The position numbers and the translations under genes are program-made. A stretch of DNA of 64,000 nt, taken from contig NZ_JAGMUO010000032.1 in NCBI RefSeq assembly GCF_019049325.1, positions 1 through 64,000 of the forward strand, given 5' to 3'. Below the pieces are notes generated by a model that was given only the letters and a program-made list of their open reading frames with translations, ran no database searches and was not told the DNA's origin. Positions 56,538 through 64,000 of the stretch are shown here, in pieces. The DNA comes from Streptomyces sp. AC512_CC834 (GTDB lineage Bacteria > Actinomycetota > Actinomycetes > Streptomycetales > Streptomycetaceae). The first letter of the stretch is position 1; each line of letters opens with the position of its first letter.

Positions 56538-57397
56538 CGGGCTCCTTCGACGGCGCGGGCGACCCGTACGGCGTCGGCCGTGGCGCGGACCTCGTGGACG
56601 CGCACGGCCCACGCGCCGGCGTGCGCCGCGAGGGCGGAGACCGCGGCGGTGGCCGCGTCGCGCTCGCGCGCGGGGGGCGGGGACGCCTCCGGGCCGGCCA
56701 GGACCCGGCCCAGGAACCGCTTGCGGGAGGCGGCGACCAGGAGGGGGTGGCCGAGGCCCAGCAGGCGGTCGAGGTGGGCGAGGAGGACGAGGTCGTGCCC
56801 GGCGTCCTTGGAGAAGCCGAGGCCGGGGTCGACGACCACGCGGTCGGGTGCGATGCCGCCCTCCAGGACCGTCTCCACGCGCGCGTGCAGTTCGTCGATC
56901 ACCTCGGTGACGACGTCGTCGTAGACGCCCCTGACGTTGCCGCCCTCCAGGAGGCCGCGCCAGTGCATGACGACGAAGGGGGCGCCGGTGCCGGCGACGA
57001 CCGGGATCATCCGGGGGTCGGCGAGGCCGCCGCTGACGTCGTTGACGAGGGCGGCGCCGGCGGCGAGGGCCTGCTCGGCGACGGAGGCGCGCATGGTGTC
57101 GACGGAGACCGGGACGCCCTCGGAGGCCAGGCCGCGCACGACCGGGACCACGCGCCTGAGTTCCTCGTCCTCGTCGACGCGGGTGGCGCCCGGGCGGGTG
57201 GACTCGCCGCCGACGTCCACCAGGTCGGCGCCCTCGGCGACCAGGTCGAGGCCGTGCTTGATGGCGGCCGTGGTGTCGAAGAAGCGGCCGCCGTCGGAGA
57301 ACGAGTCGGGGGTCACGTTGACCACCCCCATGACCGCGCAGCGGTCCCATGCGGTCAGTCCCGCGAGGTGGCGGCGGCGGCCGGTCTGCTTGCTCAT
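56534..57397 (-). CDS. folP: Dihydropteroate synthase
   Basis: A 287-residue enzyme joining p-aminobenzoate to the pterin pyrophosphate, the sulfonamide target. Signatures: VMGVVNVTPDSFSDGGRF, DLVDVGGESTRPGA, VDPGLGFSKDAGHDL and AASRKRFLG. Its ATG overlaps the DUF2156 gene stop by 4 bases and its stop overlaps the NTF2-like start, so it lies in one operon. Confidence 0.96.
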   Translation of the reverse strand: MSKQTGRRRHLAGLTAWDRCAVMGVVNVTPDSFSDGGRFFDTTAAIKHGLDLVAEGADLVDVGGESTRPGATRVDEDEELRRVVPVVRGLASEGVPVSVDTMRASVAEQALAAGAALVNDVSGGLADPRMIPVVAGTGAPFVVMHWRGLLEGGNVRGVYDDVVTEVIDELHARVETVLEGGIAPDRVVVDPGLGFSKDAGHDLVLLAHLDRLLGLGHPLLVAASRKRFLGRVLAGPEASPPPARERDAATAAVSALAAHAGAWAVRVHEVRATADAVRVARAVEGAR

Positions 57398-59307
57398 GTG
57401 TTCAGCGTAGGCGGTCGCGTGGGGAGGTGTCCGTGGCGGGAAACGTGCCCGCAGGGGCGCCGTACGGGCGTCCGGCGGCGCAGGAACCGTGGCAGCGGCA
57501 CCGCGAGGGTGACGAACCCCTCGGCCTGCATCGCGGCGAGGCCGATGCGGGGGAGGTCGGCCGAGGCGCGGTAGACGACGAAGCGCGGCTCCCACCGGGG
57601 GCGGAACTTGGCGTTGAACTTGTACAGGGACTCGATCTGAAACCACCGGGACAGGAACACCAGCAGACCGCGCCACGCCCGCAGGACCGGCCCCGCGCCG
57701 ATCTTCTCGCCGCGCGCGAGCGCCGCGCGGAACATCGCGAAGTTCAGCGATACCCGCGCGATGCCCAGCTTCGGGGCGGCCCGGAGCGCGGCCACGATCA
57801 GGAGTTCGTTCATGCCGGGGTCGGCCGCGCGGTCGCGGCGCATGAGGTCCAGGGACACCCCGTCCCTGCCCCACGGCACGAAGTGCAGGACCGCCTTGAG
57901 GTCGCCGTACTCGCCCGGCGCGTTGCCCGGCGCGTCGCCTGGCGCGTTGCCCGGCCCGTTGCCCGGCGCGTTGCCCGGTTCGTCGTCCTGCTTGTGTGCC
58001 GTCGCGATCAGGCAGTCCCCGTCGGCGGGGTCGCCGACGCGGCCCAGGGCCATGGAGAAGCCCCGCTCGGTGTCGGTGCCGCGCCACGCGTCGGCGGCGC
58101 GGCGGACGCGGTCCAGTTCGGCGTCGGAGAGGTCAGCCACGCGCCGTACCCGGGTCTCGTAACCGGCGCGCTCGATGCGCTTGACCATCTGGCGCACGTT
58201 GCGCATCGGGCGGCCGGCCAGGGAGAAATCCGCGACGTCCACCACCGCCTCGTCGCCGAGTTCGAGCGCGTCGAGCCCGGTCTCGCGGGTCCACACCTCG
58301 CCGCCGGTCTCGGAACAGCCCATGACGGCCGGGGTCCAGGAGTGGGCTTGGGCCTCGTCCATGAAGCGTTCGATGGCGCCCGGCCAGGCCTCGACGTCGC
58401 CTATGGGGTCGCCGCCGGCCAGCATCACACCGGAGACCACGCGGTAGGTGACCGCCGCCTTGCCGCTGGGGGAGAAGACGACGCCCTTGTCGCGGCGCAG
58501 CGCGAAGTGGCCGAGGGAGTCCCGGCCGCCGTGCCTGGCCAGCAGGGCGCGCAGCCGCGTCTCGTCGTCCTCGGTGAGGCGCGCGGCCGGGTGTTCGGGG
58601 CGGAAGGCCAGGTAGATGGTGGTGATGGCGGTCAGCAGGCCGAGCGCGCCCAGGGAGAAGGCGACCGTCCAGGTGGTGTTGCCCCGGTAGTCGACCGGGC
58701 CCTCGACGCCGAACAGGCCGTAGAGGACGTGGGTGATGCGGTCGGCCAGGCTCGGGTCGCCGAGCATCCGGTGCGGGTGGGCGTTGACGACGAGCAGTCC
58801 GAGCAGCAGGGAACCGGCGCTCATGAGGACGAGGTTGGCCAGCGCCCGCCAGCGGCTGCGCGGGTCGGGCAGGGCCGCGAACTGGTCGCGGTGGCGCAGC
58901 AGGGGCGCGAGCAGGAGGAGGGAGAGCAGTACGCCGAGGAGTGAGTGGCGGTAGCCGAACTGCGCGACGGCGCCCAGCGGGAGGAGGGCCACCGCCGCCC
59001 GCCAGGCCCGGCGTTTGCGGCGCCTGAGCCCGTGTGCGAGCAGCAGGAGCAGGACGCCGGCGCTGAGCGAGAGGGCCGCGGCGAACGGGCCGAACGCGCC
59101 CGGCAGGACCTCGGCGAGGGCGTGCATACGGCTGTGTCTGAAGCGCGGGAAGACGCCGGCGGCGATGTCCAGCAGGCCGACGAGCGCGCAGGCGCGGCCG
59201 ACGAGGAGCGGCACGTTCGCCGGGCGGGGGCCGCGCAGTACGCGACGCACGCGGGTGTGCCTCGCCGGAACCGCACCCGACATTTCATCATCTGTCCTGA
59301 CAGACAT
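57394..59307 (-). CDS. DUF2156/MprF-like membrane aminoacyltransferase
   Basis: A 637-residue protein: five or six N-terminal membrane segments (to about 230) then a cytoplasmic DUF2156 (GNAT-like, phosphatidylglycerol lysyltransferase-type) domain (VTYRVVSGVMLAGGDPIGDVE, SLDLMRRDRAADPGMNELLI, RVSLNFAMFRAALARGE, FQIESLYKFNAKFRPRWEPR). It may modify membrane lipids with amino acids, lowering surface charge. Five 12-base units encode GNAPGNGPGNAPGDAPGNAP within the domain (57918-57980). First gene of the folate operon, coupled to folP. Confidence 0.85.
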   Translation of the reverse strand: MSVRTDDEMSGAVPARHTRVRRVLRGPRPANVPLLVGRACALVGLLDIAAGVFPRFRHSRMHALAEVLPGAFGPFAAALSLSAGVLLLLLAHGLRRRKRRAWRAAVALLPLGAVAQFGYRHSLLGVLLSLLLLAPLLRHRDQFAALPDPRSRWRALANLVLMSAGSLLLGLLVVNAHPHRMLGDPSLADRITHVLYGLFGVEGPVDYRGNTTWTVAFSLGALGLLTAITTIYLAFRPEHPAARLTEDDETRLRALLARHGGRDSLGHFALRRDKGVVFSPSGKAAVTYRVVSGVMLAGGDPIGDVEAWPGAIERFMDEAQAHSWTPAVMGCSETGGEVWTRETGLDALELGDEAVVDVADFSLAGRPMRNVRQMVKRIERAGYETRVRRVADLSDAELDRVRRAADAWRGTDTERGFSMALGRVGDPADGDCLIATAHKQDDEPGNAPGNGPGNAPGDAPGNAPGEYGDLKAVLHFVPWGRDGVSLDLMRRDRAADPGMNELLIVAALRAAPKLGIARVSLNFAMFRAALARGEKIGAGPVLRAWRGLLVFLSRWFQIESLYKFNAKFRPRWEPRFVVYRASADLPRIGLAAMQAEGFVTLAVPLPRFLRRRTPVRRPCGHVSRHGHLPTRPPTLNT

Positions 59308-59722
59308 CGCACCTGTAGTCCTGCTGGTTCAGCGAGTGGTTCTGCGGGAGATCGTGGATCCGGGCCCGTTTCGGGCATCCGCCGACATTGCGCCCTCTAG
59401 GACGGTGTCTTGGGGGGACAGGTTCACTCCCCTTGATCCAAAAGTTCGGAAGCCGAGCGTTGAGACTTCATTGAGCTGGTGGCGGACAAGAAGCCGACAC
59501 GGATCGCGTCGATCATTCTGGAAAGCGGCGGGCACCACCTCAATAGCCGGCAGGCGATGGGTTCCCACGGCGCCGAGGTGGGCGGGTGACAGAAACGATC
59601 ATGGATTAATTCACCCGGCGTCGGCCATGTGGATTCCTGGTCCCGTGTGAACGCATCGGATATGGCGGTGTTTTTACGGGGCGGGGCGCCAAGATTCGCC
59701 TACGCGCGGTAAGTTTCTGGCC
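59308..59722. other. 415-base gap with no recognised gene
   Basis: The region between the divergent DUF2156 and coiled-coil genes has lower G+C than its surroundings and several runs of mixed sequence. A 79-codon frame on the minus strand (59329-59568) has no ribosome site or known family. I see no transposase, tRNA or structured RNA. It should carry both promoters. Confidence 0.5.
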
Positions 59723-61012
59723 ATGCCACGTGGACGTCACCGCCATTCCCCGCCTCTGCACAGGCTGCTTCCTCCGTCGGCGATCGCAGGCGTCTCCGTC
59801 GTCTGCGCCCTCGGCCCCTGGGTGTTCAGCGAGACCACGATCCTTCGCGTGCTGGCCTCGGCCGCCGCGGTGACGGCCGTCGTCGGCGCGGTCGTCATGC
59901 GGCACTGGGACGCGCAGGCGGGCAGGCGCGTCGCCGACCTCACGCGCGTGCGGGCCAGTGACGAGTGGCGTTTCGAGGAACGGGTCGCCGAACTGGAGTC
60001 CGACCTGGAGGAGTCGCGCGAGCTGCGGCAGAAGCTGGAGCACCGGCTGCGGGCCAAGCGCACCGAGCTGGCGGGGCTGCGCAACGAGCACGCCTCGCTG
60101 CTGCGGCGCTACGCCACGGCGGAGACCGAGCGCGCCAGTGCGCTGGAGGGCCGCCGCCTGCTCGAGATAGAGGCCGCGCCGCAGGCGCCCGCGCTGCCGG
60201 CGGCACGACCGGCCCCGGCGCGGGAGTCGGAGGCCGAGGATGGCATCCCGGCCGCCGAGGACACCAACGACGACACCAGCGACGAGACGAGCGAGGTGAC
60301 GGGCGAGGAGAGCGGGGACGCCGAAGAGGCTCCCGCGGTCTTCTCGCCCGAGGGGTCCCGGCTGTTCCTGCGCGCGAAGGCGGCACTGGGGCGCTTCGAC
60401 GAGGACGCGCCGGCCCGTCCGGACGGTGACGACCGGGACGACGTCCGCGGCGCCTCCGACGACGACGGTGACGACGACGGGGACGGCGGCGGCAGGGGCG
60501 GCGGCGGTGAGAGCGCGGCCGAGGCCGAGGCGGCGCAGGAGGACGAGGCACAGGGGAAGCCCGAGGCGGCCGACGGACACGAGCGCACCGCCGCCGCCTC
60601 CCCGACGACGCAGTCCGGCGAGCGGCCCGCGCAGCCCACCCAGACCCACCAGCCGACCCGGCGGGCCGACGGCCACTTCACGGTGCCGACCGCGGTGGCC
60701 GTCGTACCGGCGGCTCCGGCACGGCGTCCGCCGGCCGAGGGCGGCTTCGACTTCTTCGGCACGAAGGTCCCCGGAGACGCGACGGCCGGGGCGGACGGGG
60801 CGGTCGCGTCCGACGCCCTGGAGACCGTCCAGAACGAGGACCTCGCCGACGTGGTCGGCCAGGAGGCGCTCGCCCTGCACAAGGCGGAGGCTGAGGCCTC
60901 CTTCAAGCCGGCCGGCGAGGAGTCCCGGGGTGTGGGCCAGGTGATCGACCTGACGGCCCACGACGAGACCGAGCAGATCGACGTACAGGGGCTCCGCAGC
61001 GCGGTGTCCTGA
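59723..61012 (+). CDS. Membrane-anchored coiled-coil protein with acidic disordered tail
   Basis: A 429-residue protein of unknown function. Two hydrophobic segments near the start (IAGVSVVCALGPWVF and ILRVLASAAAVTAVVGAVV) are followed by a coiled coil at about 75-140 (RVAELESDLEESRELRQKLE). A long acidic, Gly/Asp-rich disordered region to about 310 (DDDGDDDGDGGGRGGGG) follows, then a short conserved-looking end (GGFDFFGTKVPG, VIDLTAHDETEQIDVQGLRS). This resembles secreted-surface or cytoskeletal-linked streptomycete proteins only in general build. Confidence 0.75.
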   Translation: MPRGRHRHSPPLHRLLPPSAIAGVSVVCALGPWVFSETTILRVLASAAAVTAVVGAVVMRHWDAQAGRRVADLTRVRASDEWRFEERVAELESDLEESRELRQKLEHRLRAKRTELAGLRNEHASLLRRYATAETERASALEGRRLLEIEAAPQAPALPAARPAPARESEAEDGIPAAEDTNDDTSDETSEVTGEESGDAEEAPAVFSPEGSRLFLRAKAALGRFDEDAPARPDGDDRDDVRGASDDDGDDDGDGGGRGGGGESAAEAEAAQEDEAQGKPEAADGHERTAAASPTTQSGERPAQPTQTHQPTRRADGHFTVPTAVAVVPAAPARRPPAEGGFDFFGTKVPGDATAGADGAVASDALETVQNEDLADVVGQEALALHKAEAEASFKPAGEESRGVGQVIDLTAHDETEQIDVQGLRSAVS

Positions 61013-61014
61013 CC

Positions 61015-61215
61015 ACGGTCGGCACGGTCGGGGCGCTCTGGGCGGCGCGGTCGGCGGGGTGGCACAGGATCGGCAGGTCGGCAGGTCGGCAGGGTCGGTA
61101 GGGTCGGTGTGGCCGGCGCGGTTGGCGAGGGTGGCAGGTCGGTGCGGCCGGTGCGGTCGGCAGAGCCAGCGCGGTCGGTGCGGTCGGCAAGGTCGGTGCG
61201 GGTGGCGGGGGGCTG
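61015..61215. repeat. Degenerate GGTCGG/GGTGCGGTC array
   Basis: About 200 bases between the coiled-coil gene and the PH-domain gene consist of irregular repeats of GGTCGG, GGTCGGCAG and GGTGCGGTCGG. No gene or clear terminator is visible. The two flanking genes are convergent, so this is a shared 3' region. Confidence 0.75.
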
Positions 61216-61218
61216 GGC

Positions 61219-62649
61219 TCAGGACATCCATCGGTCCGGCAGTGCGTCCCGGCGGCCGGTTCGGGACCGTTCCGCCTGGGCGCGCAGCAGCTTCGCCGCC
61301 TCGTCGGCGTCCCGCAGCCGCGCGGTCACCGTCTTGTTCGCCCCCGTGTCCACCCGTACGTCGGCCAGCCGCAGGGCCCGCTGCCAGGGGCCCTGGGTCA
61401 GGCGGACGCTCTGGACCTTGGCGTGCGGCACGAGTGCCAGGCTGCGGCGCAGCAGTCCGTACCGGGCGGCGAAGACCGTGTCGGTGACGGCGAGCCCGTA
61501 GCCGTGCCACCACAGCGGCCTGCACCGCGCCGCCCGCCGGGGCGGGCGCGACAGCACGGGCCCCGCGGGCACGCTCACCCCGGGCAGCACGCGCGCGACG
61601 ACCGACTCGGCGATCTCGCGCGGGGCGACCGGCAGCAGTACGGAGTTCGACGACCCGGCCACGTCCAGCTCCACCCGCACCCAGCCGCGGCGCCGCCACA
61701 GCAGCGGTTCCACGATGCGCACGGTCTGCACCCGGCCGGGCGGCACCGTCTCGTGGGTGCGGTCCAGCAGCCCGTGGTCGATGCGGAGCCCGTCCTGGGA
61801 CTCGGCGACCGTCCAGTCGTACTCCCCGACGAACCGGCCCGCGCTGCTCGCCCCCGCCGCGCCCACCAGCGGTACGGCGGTCGCCAGCACCGTCCACAGG
61901 TTGTGGGTGGCCAGCCACAGCAGCGTCGGTACGACGACGGCGGCCAGCAGCGTGCCCCAGGTCGCGCCGGTCAGCACCAGCGAGACGGCGAGGACGCCGG
62001 GCGGCACCCGCAGCAACTGCCGGGCGGGGGCCTCGCCGACCTCCTGCGCGGTCTCGGGCGCGAAACCGGCTGCCCGCGCGAGCAGCTCGGCCCGCAGCGC
62101 ACGCGCCTCGTCGGCGCCCAGGAAGGCAAGTTCGTCCTTCTTGCCGGTGCCTATGACGTCGAGTTTGAGTTTGGCGACCCCCGCGACGCGGGCCAGCAGG
62201 GGCTGGGTGACGTCGATGGCCTGGATGCGTTCGAGGCGGATGTGCGCGGTGCGCCGGAAGAGCAGTCCGGTACGGATGCGCAGCTCGGTGTCGGTCACCG
62301 CGAAGTGGGTGAACCACCAGGTCAAGAAGCCGTACAGGGCGGCGGCCGGGATCAGCACGGCGAGGCCGATCAGCAGGTGGGTCGTGGTCAGCCGGGTGAG
62401 CTGGCGCTGCGCCTGGTCCGGATCGTGCACGGCCCACCCGACGAGGACGGCGACCGGCGCCCACGCCCGCCGCAACGGCGTGACGGGATGCAGCCGCCGT
62501 TCGACGACACCGTCCGGGAGCGGGGGCGTGCGGTTCTTCGCCGCCCTCGTACCGCCCCCGGCCCCGCCCTCGGCCTCGGCCTCGGCTCCGGCCCCGCCCT
62601 CGGCCTCGGCTCCGGCCCCGGCCTCGGCCCCGGCCCCGGGCCCGGTCAC
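61219..62649 (-). CDS. PH-domain (bPH2/DUF304, YdbT-like) membrane protein
   Basis: A 476-residue membrane protein with three bacterial PH domains of the YdbT type. Segments: [20 protein letters not shown] with [40 protein letters not shown] with [38 protein letters not shown] with [14 protein letters not shown]. Hydrophobic pairs lie between. The N-terminal 35 residues are Ala/Gly/Glu repeats. GTG 62649 overlaps the upstream gene's stop. B. subtilis YdbST protects against prophage-encoded or antimicrobial stress; the role here is unknown. Confidence 0.87.
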   Translation of the reverse strand: MTGPGAGAEAGAGAEAEGGAGAEAEAEGGAGGGTRAAKNRTPPLPDGVVERRLHPVTPLRRAWAPVAVLVGWAVHDPDQAQRQLTRLTTTHLLIGLAVLIPAAALYGFLTWWFTHFAVTDTELRIRTGLLFRRTAHIRLERIQAIDVTQPLLARVAGVAKLKLDVIGTGKKDELAFLGADEARALRAELLARAAGFAPETAQEVGEAPARQLLRVPPGVLAVSLVLTGATWGTLLAAVVVPTLLWLATHNLWTVLATAVPLVGAAGASSAGRFVGEYDWTVAESQDGLRIDHGLLDRTHETVPPGRVQTVRIVEPLLWRRRGWVRVELDVAGSSNSVLLPVAPREIAESVVARVLPGVSVPAGPVLSRPPRRAARCRPLWWHGYGLAVTDTVFAARYGLLRRSLALVPHAKVQSVRLTQGPWQRALRLADVRVDTGANKTVTARLRDADEAAKLLRAQAERSRTGRRDALPDRWMS

Positions 62650-63167
62650 AGCCCCGCCGATCGGGCCTCGCCCAGCTCGGTGAGCCGGTCGCGGAGGCGT
62701 TCCGCCTCGGCCGGGTCGAGGCCGGGGATGGTCGCGTCGGTCGCGGCGGCGGCCGTGTGCAGTTGCACGCTGGCCAGGCCGAAGTGCCGCTCGACCGGTC
62801 CGGAGGTCACCTCGACCAACTGCATGCGCCCGTACGGGACGACGGTCTCCTCCCGCCACAGCACACCCCGGCTGATCAGCAGGTCGTCGGCGCGCTCGGC
62901 GTACCGCCAGGAGCGCCAGTTGCGCTCCAGCATCACCCAGCCCCAGGCCGTCAGGGCCAGCGGCAGCGCCGCCAGGGCGGCCCAGAACGGGCCCAGGAAC
63001 AGTCCGGGCAGCAGGCCCGCGGCGAGCGTCAGCAGCCCCAGCCACACCACCAGCAACAGTCGCCGCAGGTGGAGCAGCCCCGGCGGCAGGCCGGTCCACA
63101 CCGGCTCGTCCGGTGCCGCCCTCGTCGCCCCCGCCGTGCCCGGGTCGTCCGGGCTCCCCGTCTCCAT
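62646..63167 (-). CDS. PH-domain (YdbS-like) membrane protein
   Basis: A 173-residue protein with two membrane segments ([39 protein letters not shown]) and one bPH2 domain ([40 protein letters not shown]). It is the small partner of the next gene, coupled by GTGA. ATG 63167 is chosen; upstream codons run into the divergent nuoD. Divergent from nuoD with a 31-base gap. Confidence 0.88.
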   Translation of the reverse strand: METGSPDDPGTAGATRAAPDEPVWTGLPPGLLHLRRLLLVVWLGLLTLAAGLLPGLFLGPFWAALAALPLALTAWGWVMLERNWRSWRYAERADDLLISRGVLWREETVVPYGRMQLVEVTSGPVERHFGLASVQLHTAAAATDATIPGLDPAEAERLRDRLTELGEARSAGL

Positions 63168-63198
63168 GAGCCCAGCGTACGTAGGGGAGACTGTGTCC

Positions 63199-64000
63199 AT
63201 GACTCCCACGACGGAGACCACGGTCGGTATCGGCGGTGCCGCGGAGAGCACCGACATGGTGCTCAACATCGGACCCCAGCACCCGTCCACACACGGCGTG
63301 CTGCGCCTCAAGCTGGTCCTGGACGGCGAGCGCATCACGAGTGCGGAGCCCGTGATCGGCTACATGCACCGCGGCGCGGAGAAGCTGTTCGAGGTCCGTG
63401 ACTACCGTCAGATCATCGTGCTCGCCAACCGCCACGACTGGCTGTCGGCGTTCTCCAACGAGCTGGGCGTGGTCCTCGCCGTAGAGCGGATGCTCGGCAT
63501 GGAGGTGCCCACGCGCGCGGTGTGGACGCGCACGCTCCTCGCGGAGCTGAACCGTGTCCTCAACCACCTGATGTTCCTGGGCTCGTACCCGCTGGAGCTG
63601 GGCGGCATCACCCCGGTCTTCTACGCCTTCAGGGAGCGGGAGGTCCTCCAGAACGTCATGGAGGAGGTCTCCGGCGGGCGCATGCACTACATGTTCAACC
63701 GCGTCGGCGGCCTCAAGGAGGACCTGCCCGCGGGCTGGACCACCCGCGCGCGTGCCGCCGTCGCCGCCGTGCGCCCGCGCATGGACGTCTTCGACGACCT
63801 GGTGCTCGGCAACGAGATCTTCCGGGGCCGTACGCGCGGCGTGGGCGCCCTGTCCCCGGAGGCCGTGCACGCCTACGGCGTCAGCGGTCCGATCGCGCGT
63901 GCCTCCGGCGTCGACTTCGACCTGCGCCGCGACGAGCCGTACCTCGCCTACGGCGAACTCCAGGACACCCTGAAGGTCGTCACCCGGACCGAGGGCGACT
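63199..64000 (+). CDS. nuoD: NADH-quinone oxidoreductase subunit D (partial, runs off the window)
   Basis: The first 267 codons of a NuoD (49 kDa) subunit of respiratory complex I. Signatures: [55 protein letters not shown] and [20 protein letters not shown]. It is not preceded by nuoA-C; its upstream neighbours are PH-domain genes, so it is probably an extra, stand-alone nuoD copy rather than part of the main nuo operon. Confidence 0.93.
   Translation, partial: MTPTTETTVGIGGAAESTDMVLNIGPQHPSTHGVLRLKLVLDGERITSAEPVIGYMHRGAEKLFEVRDYRQIIVLANRHDWLSAFSNELGVVLAVERMLGMEVPTRAVWTRTLLAELNRVLNHLMFLGSYPLELGGITPVFYAFREREVLQNVMEEVSGGRMHYMFNRVGGLKEDLPAGWTTRARAAVAAVRPRMDVFDDLVLGNEIFRGRTRGVGALSPEAVHAYGVSGPIARASGVDFDLRRDEPYLAYGELQDTLKVVTRTEGD

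Noticed and set aside
59329..59568. 79-codon minus-strand frame as a gene
   Set aside because: No ribosome-binding site, family similarity or operon context.

Overview
The window is high-GC actinobacterial DNA, almost certainly a Streptomyces chromosome. The evidence is strong third-position G/C bias, many GTG starts, tipA, paired XRE/DUF397/RsbW-like loci, a Zur-controlled zinc-free ribosomal protein island, and the ftsH-folE / folK-folB-folP block. No tRNA, rRNA, CRISPR array or intact insertion sequence was found.

Bases 1-19000 are the right-hand part of a secondary-metabolite cluster that continues to the left of the window. It holds the end of one non-ribosomal peptide synthetase, then a C-A-T-C-A-T-TE synthetase whose first A domain reads as threonine-specific, then MbtH and a DrrAB-type exporter. 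A compact reducing type II polyketide set follows (ACP, ketosynthase, chain-length factor, ketoreductase, MaoC-type dehydratase). A phytoene-desaturase-like oxidoreductase, an SbnB-like diaminopropionate enzyme and a sensor kinase/response regulator pair complete it. Together they suggest a peptide closed by a terminal thioesterase, capped with a polyene or cinnamoyl-type acyl group and containing 2,3-diaminopropionate.

Bases 19000-26000 hold a family A DNA polymerase, a Clp-N-domain DNA-binding protein divergent from a DUF2786 protein, a lipoprotein, and a zinc-starvation island (S14, L28, L33, L31 and a CobW-like protein) around one Zur box.

Bases 26000-42000 are an accessory, regulator-rich stretch. 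It contains two XRE/DUF397 loci, an aldehyde dehydrogenase, an orphan antitoxin with a toxin remnant, PadR plus an ABC exporter, three MarR-family regulators with recognisable operators, glutamate decarboxylase, an esterase and tipA. A near-perfect second copy of the tipA operator/promoter lies 1.6 kb upstream of tipA.

Bases 42000-64000 are conserved core: DedA, ThrE, pyrophosphatase, a D,D-carboxypeptidase, a zinc peptidase, tilS, hpt, ftsH and folE, then the opposing folP-folB-folK operon with a DUF2156 acyl-lysine-type transferase, PH-domain proteins and an orphan nuoD cut by the window end. Between folE and the fol operon lies a frameshifted, free-standing intein-like/LAGLIDADG gene. It is preceded by a perfect match to the actinobacterial DNA-damage promoter (RecA-NDp/PafBC type), and I consider it the most unusual item in the window.
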